DNA of 6,122 nt, taken from the NCBI GenBank assembly GCA_003153855.1, contig PMBM01000030.1:14245-20366 (forward strand). Reading direction: 5' to 3'. The position numbers were made by a program, and so were the translations under genes. Positions 1-5,633 of this stretch are shown here, in pieces (the first letter of the stretch is position 1; each line of letters begins with the position of its first letter). A model generated the notes under the pieces. That model did not search any database, had not been told where the DNA came from, and saw only the letters and a list, made by a program, of their open reading frames with translations. The stretch comes from Propionibacteriaceae bacterium (lineage in GTDB: Bacteria > Actinomycetota > Actinomycetes > Propionibacteriales > Propionibacteriaceae).

Positions 1-299
1 ATGGAGACGGTACGGAAGTGGTGGCGGGTGTCGACGACGATGTCGGAGGTGCCGGCCTGGCCGGACAGCGACGTGCCGCCGGCACGGAACGTGAGGGAAC
101 GCCCGGCTGCCTTGGCCTCCCGGAACAGGGCCGCGACCTGGGCAGCGCTCGTCGGCGTGGCGACCGCGTCGGGGACGAACTGGTAGTGGGAGGCATCGTG
201 GGCGTACGCATAGCGGTCGATGGCACGTCGGCTGACCGCGATGGATTCTGCAAGCCCTGGCAGGATCGGCTCCGCGTCCATCTTCGGATGTGTGCTCAC
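1..299 (-). CDS. FAD-linked oxidase / D-lactate dehydrogenase-type oxidoreductase, N-terminal part (cut by window edge)
   Basis: Ninety-nine residues are visible, reading from GTG at 299 to the left edge, where the gene continues. The seen part contains the hallmark start of a PCMH-type FAD-binding domain: RYAYAHDASHYQFVPDAV (about residues 29-46), then ATPTSAAQVAALFREA, then RAGGTSLSGQA (72-82), the FAD-diphosphate-binding loop of the GlcD/D-lactate dehydrogenase family. Members of this family oxidise 2-hydroxy acids (D-lactate, glycolate, 2-hydroxyglutarate) with FAD. The RYAYAHDASHY opening is, from memory, typical of the long actinobacterial forms that also carry a C-terminal Fe-S domain, but that part is outside the window, so the substrate and the Fe-S domain are not shown. 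GTG at 299 is chosen because a TAGGGT -10 box ends 7 nt upstream, fitting a leaderless transcript; ATG at 281 (codon 7) is the alternative. The gene is divergent from the DoxX-like gene across a 130-bp spacer. Family assignment is firm; exact enzyme is not. Confidence 0.85.
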   Translation of the reverse strand, partial: MSTHPKMDAEPILPGLAESIAVSRRAIDRYAYAHDASHYQFVPDAVATPTSAAQVAALFREAKAAGRSLTFRAGGTSLSGQAGTSDIVVDTRHHFRTVS

Positions 300-306
300 G
301 GGCTCG

Positions 307-312
307 ACCCTA
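307..312 (-). promoter_or_regulatory. Candidate -10 box of a leaderless promoter for the FAD oxidase gene
   Basis: On the minus strand TAGGGT (TANNNT consensus of the actinobacterial housekeeping sigma factor) is followed by exactly 7 nt and then the GTG start at 299. This is the spacing at which the transcription start falls on the first base of the start codon. There is only a poor Shine-Dalgarno match in the same stretch, which agrees with leaderless translation. No good -35 hexamer is visible 17-18 nt further upstream. Confidence 0.45.
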
Positions 313-418
313 CGCCGCTCGCTCGGGGCCTATTCGGACGGCACGCGCGCCGGGCTCCCCTGGCAATGCCGGGCCAAGTGGGACGATGGAAGTGTCTGAC
401 CACCCGAGGATCTGGACC

Positions 419-424
419 GAGGAG
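419..424 (+). promoter_or_regulatory. Ribosome binding site of the DoxX-like gene
   Basis: GAGGAG lies 5 nt before the GTG at 430, a strong Shine-Dalgarno match at good spacing that fixes the start of the gene. No TANNNT -10 box is evident in 300-415 on this strand, so the promoter of this gene was not identified. Confidence 0.75.
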
Positions 425-429
425 AAGCC

Positions 430-1857
430 GTGACGAACCAACCGGACGAGTCGCACCCCCTGCGCAGTCGCGTGGATGAGGCCATTTCGTGGTTCACGCA
501 GACCGATGAGCCCCCCGAGCCGACGGCTGCGCCCGTGACGGACAGCGCCCCCGCGGTCGCCGAGAGCACTCCTGTCGTCGAGGAGAGTGTCCCGGTCGAG
601 GGCAGGCACGCGGTCGTGGAGAGTGTCCCCGTCGAGGAGAGCGTCCCGGTTGAGGAGGGTACGCACGCAGCCGAGCCTGTCTCCGAGGCGACGCCCGCCG
701 TGGCGGTCGAGGACGCGTCGCTGAACACGCCCGTCGCCGCCGACCTCCCCGGGAACCAGTCCGCCCCGGTCGACATCGTCTCCGGGCCGGTCGCTCCCGA
801 GCCGGTCGTCACCGAGGAGCCCGTGGTGGCCGAGGTCCCGGTCGCCGCCCCAGCGTTCGACGCGGACGTCGCTCCCGAGCGTGTGTACGAGGCCGACGAG
901 TTCAGCACTCACCCTGTCGGCGTGTCCGGCATGTCCGCGGATCCCGAGCCGGCGGATGTGGCTCCCGAGCGCGTCACGGAGGCCGACGACTTCGTACCCG
1001 TCGCCGCCCCACAAGAGCCCGTGACTGTGGCTGCCGAGCCGGTCGTGGACCGGGTCGAAGGGAGCGACGTGGACGAGCCGACCCGCGTCCACCCGATCGA
1101 GCCGCCGTCCTCGTGGGCCGAGGTCCATCCCGACGCGCAGGGGCACACAGCCGACGAGGTCGAGGCTGAGTCCGAGGCCGCCGCCTCCCAGCGAGCCATG
1201 TTCCGCGACGAGGCGCCCACCGTGGCGTTGCCGCTCGGTGCCGCCGCAGCCGTGGCCGTACCGGCAGTGGAGCAGACAGCGGTCCTCGATGCGCAGGAGG
1301 CAGCACGCGTACGCCGCGAGGAGCGCGCCACCCGTGACCGCCAGCTCGGCAAGGTGATCGCGGCGCCGGACGACTCGGACGAGCCGCTCGTCACGAAGTT
1401 CACGACGCCGAGCACGTACAAGGGGCTTCCGTCACTCGGCATCGTGATCTTCCGGGTGATCCTCGCTGCCGTCGTCGGCCTCCGGGCCTGGCAGCACATC
1501 ACGCACCTCAGCGCGACGCGCGCCATGTGGTCGGCGACGCTGGTACCGAGCCCGGGCATCGTGACCTGGGTGCAGATCGGGCTCGAGATCGCCATCGCGG
1601 TCATGCTCCTCATCGGCCTCGGCACGCGGATCGCCGGACTCCTGCTGCTGGCCCTGTCGGTCGCCCTGCTCGTCTTCGTCCAGTGGGGTGTCGTCAACCC
1701 GTTCCAGAACGGCGCCGCCGACTTCATCGGGGTCGTCGAGGTCCTGCTGGCCGGCGCCGGTGTCCTGTTCGCCACGGTCGGCGGTGGCCGCATCGCCTTC
1801 GACGGCGCCATCCACACCGGCCGCATCCGCCGCAAGAACGACAAGCTGTTCTCGTAG
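430..1857 (+). CDS. DoxX-like integral membrane protein with long acidic, low-complexity N-terminal extension
   Basis: 475 residues in two very different parts. Residues about 1-330 are low-complexity, rich in Pro, Val, Ala, Glu and Asp, without signal peptide or hydrophobic span. They begin with a short amphipathic stretch (LRSRVDEAISWFTQ, 11-24), carry VPVEE-type repeats (52-77) and a duplicated 13-residue motif DVAPERV[YT]EAD[ED]F (146-158 and 176-188), and end with a basic helix-like patch (RVRREERATRDRQ, 293-305). Residues about 333-450 hold four predicted membrane spans (roughly 333-352, 376-397, 399-419, 432-450) with the pattern of the DoxX/DUF417-like small membrane family, including GLGTRIAGLLLL and a final GGGRIAFDGA followed by a charged tail. 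DoxX-like proteins are usually around 130-180 residues, so the extension roughly triples the size. Known roles in the family are loosely redox or thiol-related, and no catalytic residue is recognised here. The N-terminal part is probably cytoplasmic (inference). The gene is a lone transcription unit convergent with tmk. Confidence 0.8.
   Translation: MTNQPDESHPLRSRVDEAISWFTQTDEPPEPTAAPVTDSAPAVAESTPVVEESVPVEGRHAVVESVPVEESVPVEEGTHAAEPVSEATPAVAVEDASLNTPVAADLPGNQSAPVDIVSGPVAPEPVVTEEPVVAEVPVAAPAFDADVAPERVYEADEFSTHPVGVSGMSADPEPADVAPERVTEADDFVPVAAPQEPVTVAAEPVVDRVEGSDVDEPTRVHPIEPPSSWAEVHPDAQGHTADEVEAESEAAASQRAMFRDEAPTVALPLGAAAAVAVPAVEQTAVLDAQEAARVRREERATRDRQLGKVIAAPDDSDEPLVTKFTTPSTYKGLPSLGIVIFRVILAAVVGLRAWQHITHLSATRAMWSATLVPSPGIVTWVQIGLEIAIAVMLLIGLGTRIAGLLLLALSVALLVFVQWGVVNPFQNGAADFIGVVEVLLAGAGVLFATVGGGRIAFDGAIHTGRIRRKNDKLFS
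583..660 (+). repeat. VPVEE-type coding repeats in the DoxX-like extension
   Basis: The coding sequence repeats units translating as ESVPVE(E/G): once at residues 52-58 and twice in tandem at 64-77. The DNA copies are near-identical (GAGAGTGTCCC, GAGAGCGTCCC), pointing to recent slippage or unequal exchange. The unit is acidic and proline-containing, consistent with a disordered linker. Confidence 0.7.
865..993 (+). repeat. Duplicated 13-residue motif DVAPERVxEADxF (30-codon period)
   Basis: Codons 146-158 (865-903) and 176-188 (955-993) encode the same motif with two conservative-level differences (Y/T and E/D). The DNA copies differ at several synonymous positions, so the amino-acid pattern is better conserved than the bases. 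That hints at selection on the peptide, possibly as a short binding motif (inference). Confidence 0.65.
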
Positions 1858-1874
1858 TCCGAGCGGAAGCTACT

Positions 1875-1907
1875 CGAGCCGTCGCACCCAGCGGGTGCGG
1901 CGGCTCG
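1875..1907 (+). terminator. Strong hairpin terminator after the DoxX-like gene
   Basis: A 15-bp stem (1875-1889 pairing with 1893-1907) with one T-G wobble and a 3-nt AGC loop lies 17 nt after the stop codon. It has no T-run afterwards, as is usual for GC-rich actinobacteria. Its symmetry means it could also stop transcripts arriving from tmk on the other strand. Confidence 0.75.
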
Positions 1908-1923
1908 CGTGTACCTGGATCGA

Positions 1924-1943
1924 CCCCATGAACTGGTCAGGGG
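1924..1943. other. Small hairpin between terminator and long palindrome
   Basis: CCCC (1924-1927), a bulged A, TGA (1929-1931), 5-nt loop, TCA (1937-1939) and GGGG (1940-1943) make a 7-bp stem. It abuts and shares its last base with the long hairpin beginning at 1943, so the two may be alternative or stacked structures. Significance is uncertain. Confidence 0.35.
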
Positions 1944-2044
1944 CCGCCCGACCTACATTCACTGGCAGATACCCGGCCGCCGTTGCGTATACGGATCGGC
2001 GACCGAGTATCTGCCACTTTGTGGAGGTGAAAGGTCCGGACGGC
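1943..2044. repeat. Long imperfect inverted repeat / hairpin element
   Basis: The inner arms 1963-1989 and 1990-2016 are inverted copies matching at 23 of 27 positions, centred on CGTATACG with essentially no loop; their ends are TGGCAGATAC and GTATCTGCCA. Outside these, TTCAC (1958-1962) pairs with GTGAA (2027-2031), and 1943-1954 pairs with 2032-2044 (11 pairs, one mismatch, one bulged base). Unpaired interruptions are 3 nt on the left (1955-1957) and 10 nt on the right (2017-2026). Together they form one nearly continuous hairpin of about 43 pairs. The stretch is not credibly coding: reading frames through it use codons that are rare in the neighbouring genes (ATA, ATT, TAT, CTT, TGT). It could be a miniature mobile element, a tmk 3'-end structure, or a structured RNA; I do not recognise the family. 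Confidence 0.7.
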
Positions 2045-2055
2045 GACACCCCGGA

Positions 2056-2078
2056 GGCTTCGTACTGCCACGAAGGCC
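2056..2078 (-). terminator. Small hairpin downstream of tmk, possible terminator
   Basis: Reading on the minus strand, a stem of 8 pairs with one bulged base (2056-2063 with 2070-2078) and a 6-nt loop begins 25 nt after the tmk stop. There is no T-run. Alone it is modest; the larger hairpins further downstream may be the effective end of the transcript. Confidence 0.4.
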
Positions 2079-2103
2079 GTCGCCCATGCTGCGCGACATG
2101 CCC

Positions 2104-2718
2104 TCATTCAGCCAGGAGCGTCTGTACGCGCTGGCGGATCGCTGCTTCGATGGCGTCGCGGTCGTCGCGGCCGGGGAGCACCAGGTAGCGGGAGGGGTCC
2201 TGGGCTGCGAGGTCGAGGAAGTGCGAGCGGACGCGCTCGTGGAACTCCGTACCGGCGGCTTCCAGCCGATCCAGGTCGACCTTCTCCCCCAGCGCCCTGT
2301 CGACCGGCACGTCGAGGAGCACGGTCAGGTCGGGGACCAGCCCGCCCGTCGCCCAGTCGGCCAGGCCGCGGATCTCAGCGGCGTCGAGCACGCGGCCCGC
2401 ACCCTGGTAGGCGATCATCGAGTCCACATACCGGTCGCAGACGACGACCTTGCCGGCATCGAGTGCGGGACGTACGACCTCGTACACGTGTTGCGCCTTG
2501 TCAGCGGCGTACAGCATGGCCTCCGCGCGAGGTGACACATCGCCCGACGCCGGGTCGAGCAGCAGCTTCCGGAGCGTGGCGCCCAGGGCCGTGTCGCCCG
2601 GCTCGTACGTGACAACGACCTCGTGGCCAGCCTCGCGCAGCCAGGCGGCCAGGCGCGCGAGCTGCGTCGACTTCCCCGCCCCGTCCCCGCCCTCGAGGAC
2701 GACGAACAGACCGGACAT
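2104..2718 (-). CDS. tmk: Thymidylate kinase (dTMP kinase)
   Basis: 204 residues, full length for the family. It phosphorylates dTMP to dTDP with ATP in the cytoplasm, an essential step of dTTP synthesis. The P-loop is GGDGAGKST (10-18), within the start MSGLFVVLEGGDGAGKSTQL. The dTMP-binding region is TYEPGDTALG (37-46), the DRY motif lies at 95-97 in CDRYVDSMIAYQGAG, and the LID region is about 141-153 (RALGEKVDLDRLE). Compared with the common TREPGGT motif of enterobacterial Tmk, Arg is replaced by Tyr and the second Gly by Asp; a Thr-aromatic-EPG form is, as I recall it, normal in actinobacterial homologues. The ATG at 2718 is 2 bp past the topA stop, with a purine-rich AAGAAGAG 6 nt upstream lying inside the topA coding end, so translation is probably coupled to topA. 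In many actinobacteria holB follows, but here the next gene is the convergent DoxX-like gene. Confidence 0.95.
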   Translation of the reverse strand: MSGLFVVLEGGDGAGKSTQLARLAAWLREAGHEVVVTYEPGDTALGATLRKLLLDPASGDVSPRAEAMLYAADKAQHVYEVVRPALDAGKVVVCDRYVDSMIAYQGAGRVLDAAEIRGLADWATGGLVPDLTVLLDVPVDRALGEKVDLDRLEAAGTEFHERVRSHFLDLAAQDPSRYLVLPGRDDRDAIEAAIRQRVQTLLAE

Positions 2719-2720
2719 CG

Positions 2721-5456
2721 TCAGCTCTTCTTGGCCCGAGCCGGCACCGTACGCGCGGTGAGAGCCGGCGGCTTCGTCGCAGTCTTCGCCGCGACAACCT
2801 TCTTCGCGGTCGTCGTCTTCTTCGCGGTGGTCTTCTTCGTGGGCGCCCGGCGGACCGGCGCCTTCTTCGGAGCCGGGCCCTTCGCGCGCTTGTCAGCGAG
2901 CAGCTCGGCGGCGCGCTCGGGCGTCAGGTCGTCGACCTCGTCGTCCTTGCGGAGCGTGGCGTTGGTCGTACCGTCGGTGACATACGGGCCGAAGCGTCCG
3001 CTCTTGACGACCATCGGTGTCCCGGTCACGGGGTCGTTGCCGAGCTCCTTGAGCGGCGCGGCGGCCGCAGCCCGGCCACGCAGCTTCGGCTGGGCGTAGA
3101 TCGCGAGCGCCTCCTCCAGCGTGACGTCGAAGATCTGGTCCTCGGTCGTCAGCGAGCGGGAGTCGGTGCCCTTCTTGAGGTACGGACCGTAGCGGCCGTT
3201 CTGCGCGGTGATCGGCTCCCCGTCGGCCTCGCCGACGACGCGCGGCAGGCTGAGCAGCCGCATCGCGTCCTCGAGGGTCACGGTGTCGATCGACATCGAC
3301 TTGAACAGCGACCCCGTACGCGCCTTGGCGTTCTTGGGAGCGTCCTCTGCGAGGACCTCTGTCACGTACGGGCCGTAGCGGCCGTCCTTCGCGACGACCG
3401 GCAGGTTCGTGTCCGGTGTGGTGCCGAGCTCGCGCTCGGCGGTGACCGGCGCATCGAGCAGCTGGTGCGCGTACTCGGCGGTGAGCTCGTCGGGCGGCAG
3501 GTCCTCGGCGACGTTGGCGCGGCGGCCGTCGGTGGTCTCGATGTACGTGCCGTAGCGGCCGACGCGGATCGTGATCTCGGGGTCGCCGGGCACGGGGAAG
3601 CTGGACAGCGCGCGGGCGTCGATGTCGCCGAGCTCGGTGACGGACTCGCGAAGCCCCTCGTCGCCGGGCGCGTCCGTGCCGAAGTAGAAGTCGCTCAGCA
3701 CGGTCTTCCGATCGGCGCCGCCGTTGGCGATCTCGTCGAGCGTCTGCTCCATGTCGGCGGTGAACGCGTAGTCGACGAGGTTGCCGAAGTGCTCCTCGAG
3801 GAGCCGGGTCACCGCGAAGGCGAGCCAGGTCGGTACGAGGGCCGAGCCCTTCTTGAAGACGTAGTCGCGGCTGGTGATCGTACGAAGGATGGACGCGTAC
3901 GTGCTCGGGCGGCCGATCTCGAGCTCCTCGAGCTTCGCCACGAGGCTCGGCTCGGTGTAGCGGGCCGGCGGGCGGGTCTCGTGGCCGGCGGGTACGACGT
4001 CGAGGACGTCGAGTCCGGTACCGACCGTCAGCTGCGGCAGCCTGGCCTGCGAGTCGTCCGAGGTCTCGTCGGGGTCGTCGTGGGCCTCGACGTACGCCTT
4101 GAGGAAGCCCGGGAACGTGATCGTGCGGCCGGATGCCGTGAGCGTGCACTCGGTGATGGAGCGGTCGAGGACCTGGACTCCCGCGTGCGTGGCAGCGATC
4201 TGCACAGACATCGACTCGCCGGTGGCGTCGTTCATCTGAGAGGCGACCGTACGCATCCAGACCAGCTCGTACAGGCGGCGCTGGTCACCGGTGAGCCCGG
4301 TCTCGGCGGCGGTCGCGAAGACCTCGCCGGCGGGGCGGATCGCCTCGTGGGCCTCCTGGGCGTTCTTGACCTTCGACGCGTAGACGCGGGGCTTGGCCGG
4401 GAGGTAGCTCGGGCCGTACAGCGCCAGCACCTGGGCGCGCGCCGCGGCGATCGCGGTGTCGGACAGCGTCACCGAGTCGGTACGCATGTACGTGATCCAG
4501 CCGCCCTCGTACAGGTCCTGCGCGACGGACATCGTCCGCTGCGCGGTGAAGCCGAGCTTGCGGCCCGCCTCCTGCTGGAGCGTGGTGGTGCGGAACGGTG
4601 CGTACGGGCGGCGCGTGTACGGCTTCGCGTCGACGCTTGTCACAGCGACTTTCGCGCCCCGGATCGCCGTAGCGACAGTCTCGGCGGCGGTCTGGTCGAG
4701 GTGGACCAGCGTGCCCCGCAGAGTGCCAGCTGGGGTGAAGTCACGCCCCTGGGCGACGCGGGTGCCGCCGACGGACGTCAGGCGTGCGGTGAACGTGCTC
4801 GGAGTTGCGGTCGGGCCGGCGTCGAGCGTGGCGTCGACGTCCCAGTACGAAGAGGCCACGAAGCTGACGCGTTCGCGCTCCCGGTCGACGACCAGGCGGG
4901 TGGCGACTGACTGGACGCGGCCGGCGGAGAGGCGCGGCATGACCTTGCGCCAGAGGACCGGGCTGACCTCGTAGCCGTACAACCGGTCGAGGATGCGGCG
5001 GGTCTCCTGCGCGTCGACGAGGTCGGTGTCGAGGTCGCGGGTGTTGGCGACAGCATCGGCGATGGCCTGCGGGGTGATCTCGTGGAAGACCATGCGCCGG
5101 ACCGGGACCTTCGGCTTGAGCTCCTGCAGCAAGTGCCACGCGATGGCCTCGCCCTCGCGGTCCTCGTCGGTAGCCAGCAGGAGCTCGTCGGCGTCGGCGA
5201 GCTTCGCCTTGAGGAGCTTGATCGTCGCCTTCTTGTCGGCGGTGACGACGTAGAGGGGCGTGAAGCCGTGGTCGACGTCAATGCCGGTACGAGCCCAGGG
5301 CTCCTTCTTGTACTTGTCCGGCACCTCTCCGGCGCTGGTCGGGAGGTCACGGACGTGCCCACGGCTCGACTCGACCATGTAGCCCGCGCCGAGATACGAG
5401 GCGATCTTGGTCGCCTTCGTAGGCGACTCGACGATCACGAGTCGACGCCCAGCCAC
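2721..5456 (-). CDS. topA: DNA topoisomerase I (type IA)
   Basis: 911 residues from GTG at 5456. The enzyme relaxes negatively supercoiled DNA by nicking one strand through a 5'-phosphotyrosine link. The TOPRIM domain is at the N-terminus: LVIVESPTKA with Glu10 and Lys14, and the metal-binding D97-x-D99-x-E101 in LLATDEDREGE. PRLSAGRVQSVATRLVV (174-190) is a conserved DNA-binding stretch. Catalytic Tyr323 is in GWITYMRTDS (319-328). GRPSTYASI (515-523) is also typical. There are no zinc-finger cysteines; instead four C-terminal repeats contain GRYGTYI (633-639), GRYGPYV (692-698), GRYGPYL (754-760) and GRFGPYV (820-826), as in actinobacterial TopA, followed by a Lys/Ala/Thr-rich tail (about 856-911) thought to aid DNA binding and processivity. 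A longer reading frame begins at ATG 5507, but AAGGAG sits 5 nt before the GTG at 5456 and the family starts at MAGRRLVIVES, so the shorter start is preferred. It is followed after 2 bp by tmk, probably in one transcript. Confidence 0.97.
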   Translation of the reverse strand: MAGRRLVIVESPTKATKIASYLGAGYMVESSRGHVRDLPTSAGEVPDKYKKEPWARTGIDVDHGFTPLYVVTADKKATIKLLKAKLADADELLLATDEDREGEAIAWHLLQELKPKVPVRRMVFHEITPQAIADAVANTRDLDTDLVDAQETRRILDRLYGYEVSPVLWRKVMPRLSAGRVQSVATRLVVDRERERVSFVASSYWDVDATLDAGPTATPSTFTARLTSVGGTRVAQGRDFTPAGTLRGTLVHLDQTAAETVATAIRGAKVAVTSVDAKPYTRRPYAPFRTTTLQQEAGRKLGFTAQRTMSVAQDLYEGGWITYMRTDSVTLSDTAIAAARAQVLALYGPSYLPAKPRVYASKVKNAQEAHEAIRPAGEVFATAAETGLTGDQRRLYELVWMRTVASQMNDATGESMSVQIAATHAGVQVLDRSITECTLTASGRTITFPGFLKAYVEAHDDPDETSDDSQARLPQLTVGTGLDVLDVVPAGHETRPPARYTEPSLVAKLEELEIGRPSTYASILRTITSRDYVFKKGSALVPTWLAFAVTRLLEEHFGNLVDYAFTADMEQTLDEIANGGADRKTVLSDFYFGTDAPGDEGLRESVTELGDIDARALSSFPVPGDPEITIRVGRYGTYIETTDGRRANVAEDLPPDELTAEYAHQLLDAPVTAERELGTTPDTNLPVVAKDGRYGPYVTEVLAEDAPKNAKARTGSLFKSMSIDTVTLEDAMRLLSLPRVVGEADGEPITAQNGRYGPYLKKGTDSRSLTTEDQIFDVTLEEALAIYAQPKLRGRAAAAAPLKELGNDPVTGTPMVVKSGRFGPYVTDGTTNATLRKDDEVDDLTPERAAELLADKRAKGPAPKKAPVRRAPTKKTTAKKTTTAKKVVAAKTATKPPALTARTVPARAKKS
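2800..2839 (-). repeat. Coding repeats of the TopA lysine-rich tail
   Basis: TTCTTCGCGGT occurs at 2800-2810 and 2818-2828, and a shortened TTCTTCG at 2833-2839. On the coding strand these give Thr-Ala-Lys-Lys type units. Such imperfect repeats are liable to length change between strains. Confidence 0.6.
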
Positions 5457-5461
5457 TGGCA

Positions 5462-5467
5462 CTCCTT
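5462..5467 (-). promoter_or_regulatory. Ribosome binding site that decides the topA start
   Basis: On the minus strand AAGGAG is followed by 5 nt (TGCCA) and the GTG at 5456. A second in-frame GTG at 5462 overlaps the site itself and the ATG at 5507 has no comparable site, so 5456 is the supported start. Confidence 0.8.
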
Positions 5468-5486
5468 CGGGTACGGAAACGTCGTC

Positions 5487-5492
5487 ACTGTA
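5487..5492 (-). promoter_or_regulatory. Weak candidate -10 box for topA
   Basis: TACAGT on the minus strand fits TANNNT and would give a short leader of about 25 nt carrying the ribosome binding site. No good -35 is placed at 17-19 nt upstream; a TTGGAC at 5502-5507 is too close (9 nt) to pair with it. Offered only as a candidate within the 158-bp gap between the methyltransferase gene and topA. Confidence 0.25.
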
Positions 5493-5595
5493 GACCAGAA
5501 CGTCCAAACCCCCGTTTCACCCCTCATCGGAACGGACACCTTCCCCCTCCACGAGAGCCCGTGTACCGCTCGGCGAGGGACCGAGATACAGCTCG

Positions 5596-5633
5596 AGGAG
5601 AGGACCTGTACGACTCAGGAGAGGACCTGTACG
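5596..5633 (-). repeat. 17-bp direct repeats, 21-bp period, upstream of topA
   Basis: CGTACAGGTCCTCTCCT (minus strand) occurs perfectly at 5617-5633 and 5596-5612. The copies are spaced 21 bp start to start, two turns of B-DNA and exactly seven codons. The upstream copy encodes the last residues of the methyltransferase-like protein and overlaps its stop codon by one base (5617); the other copy lies just past the stop, 140 bp before the topA start. A looser third match (12 of 17, GTACA-N4-CTCTC core kept) is at 5551-5567. Confidence 0.75.

Noticed and set aside
358..373. Small palindrome around GGCAATGCC upstream of the DoxX-like gene
   Set aside because: The symmetric core is only 4+4 bp, with 3 more pairs after a bulge, which is common by chance in GC-rich spacers.
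392..402. GntR/LldR-like operator (TGGT-N3-AC core) in the divergent spacer
   Set aside because: Only the GT...AC core is symmetric and the outer positions fail, so such a match is expected by chance; no regulator gene is seen.
310..1146. Long minus-strand open frames opposite the DoxX-like gene
   Set aside because: They are Arg/Gly/Asp-rich or Ser/Thr-rich shadows created by high GC and by the repeated coding strand; no domain is recognisable, and the plus-strand frame has a strong ribosome binding site and membrane domain.
1909..2535. Plus-strand open frame running from the DoxX terminator into tmk
   Set aside because: It crosses the long hairpin using many codons rare in neighbouring genes, then runs antisense to tmk; no recognised domain.
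3465..4910. 481-codon plus-strand open frame opposite topA
   Set aside because: It is an antisense shadow of a clearly conserved topA; its composition (Gly/Arg/Val/Asp-rich) and lack of domains argue against a gene.
5457..5507. Longer topA reading frame starting at ATG 5507 (17 extra residues)
   Set aside because: The extra residues do not resemble the family's N-terminus, no ribosome binding site precedes 5507, and AAGGAG is well placed for the GTG at 5456.
5569..5585. Hairpin CTCGG/CCGAG as a terminator after the methyltransferase-like gene
   Set aside because: Five-bp stem with a 7-nt loop and no T-run is too weak to call.
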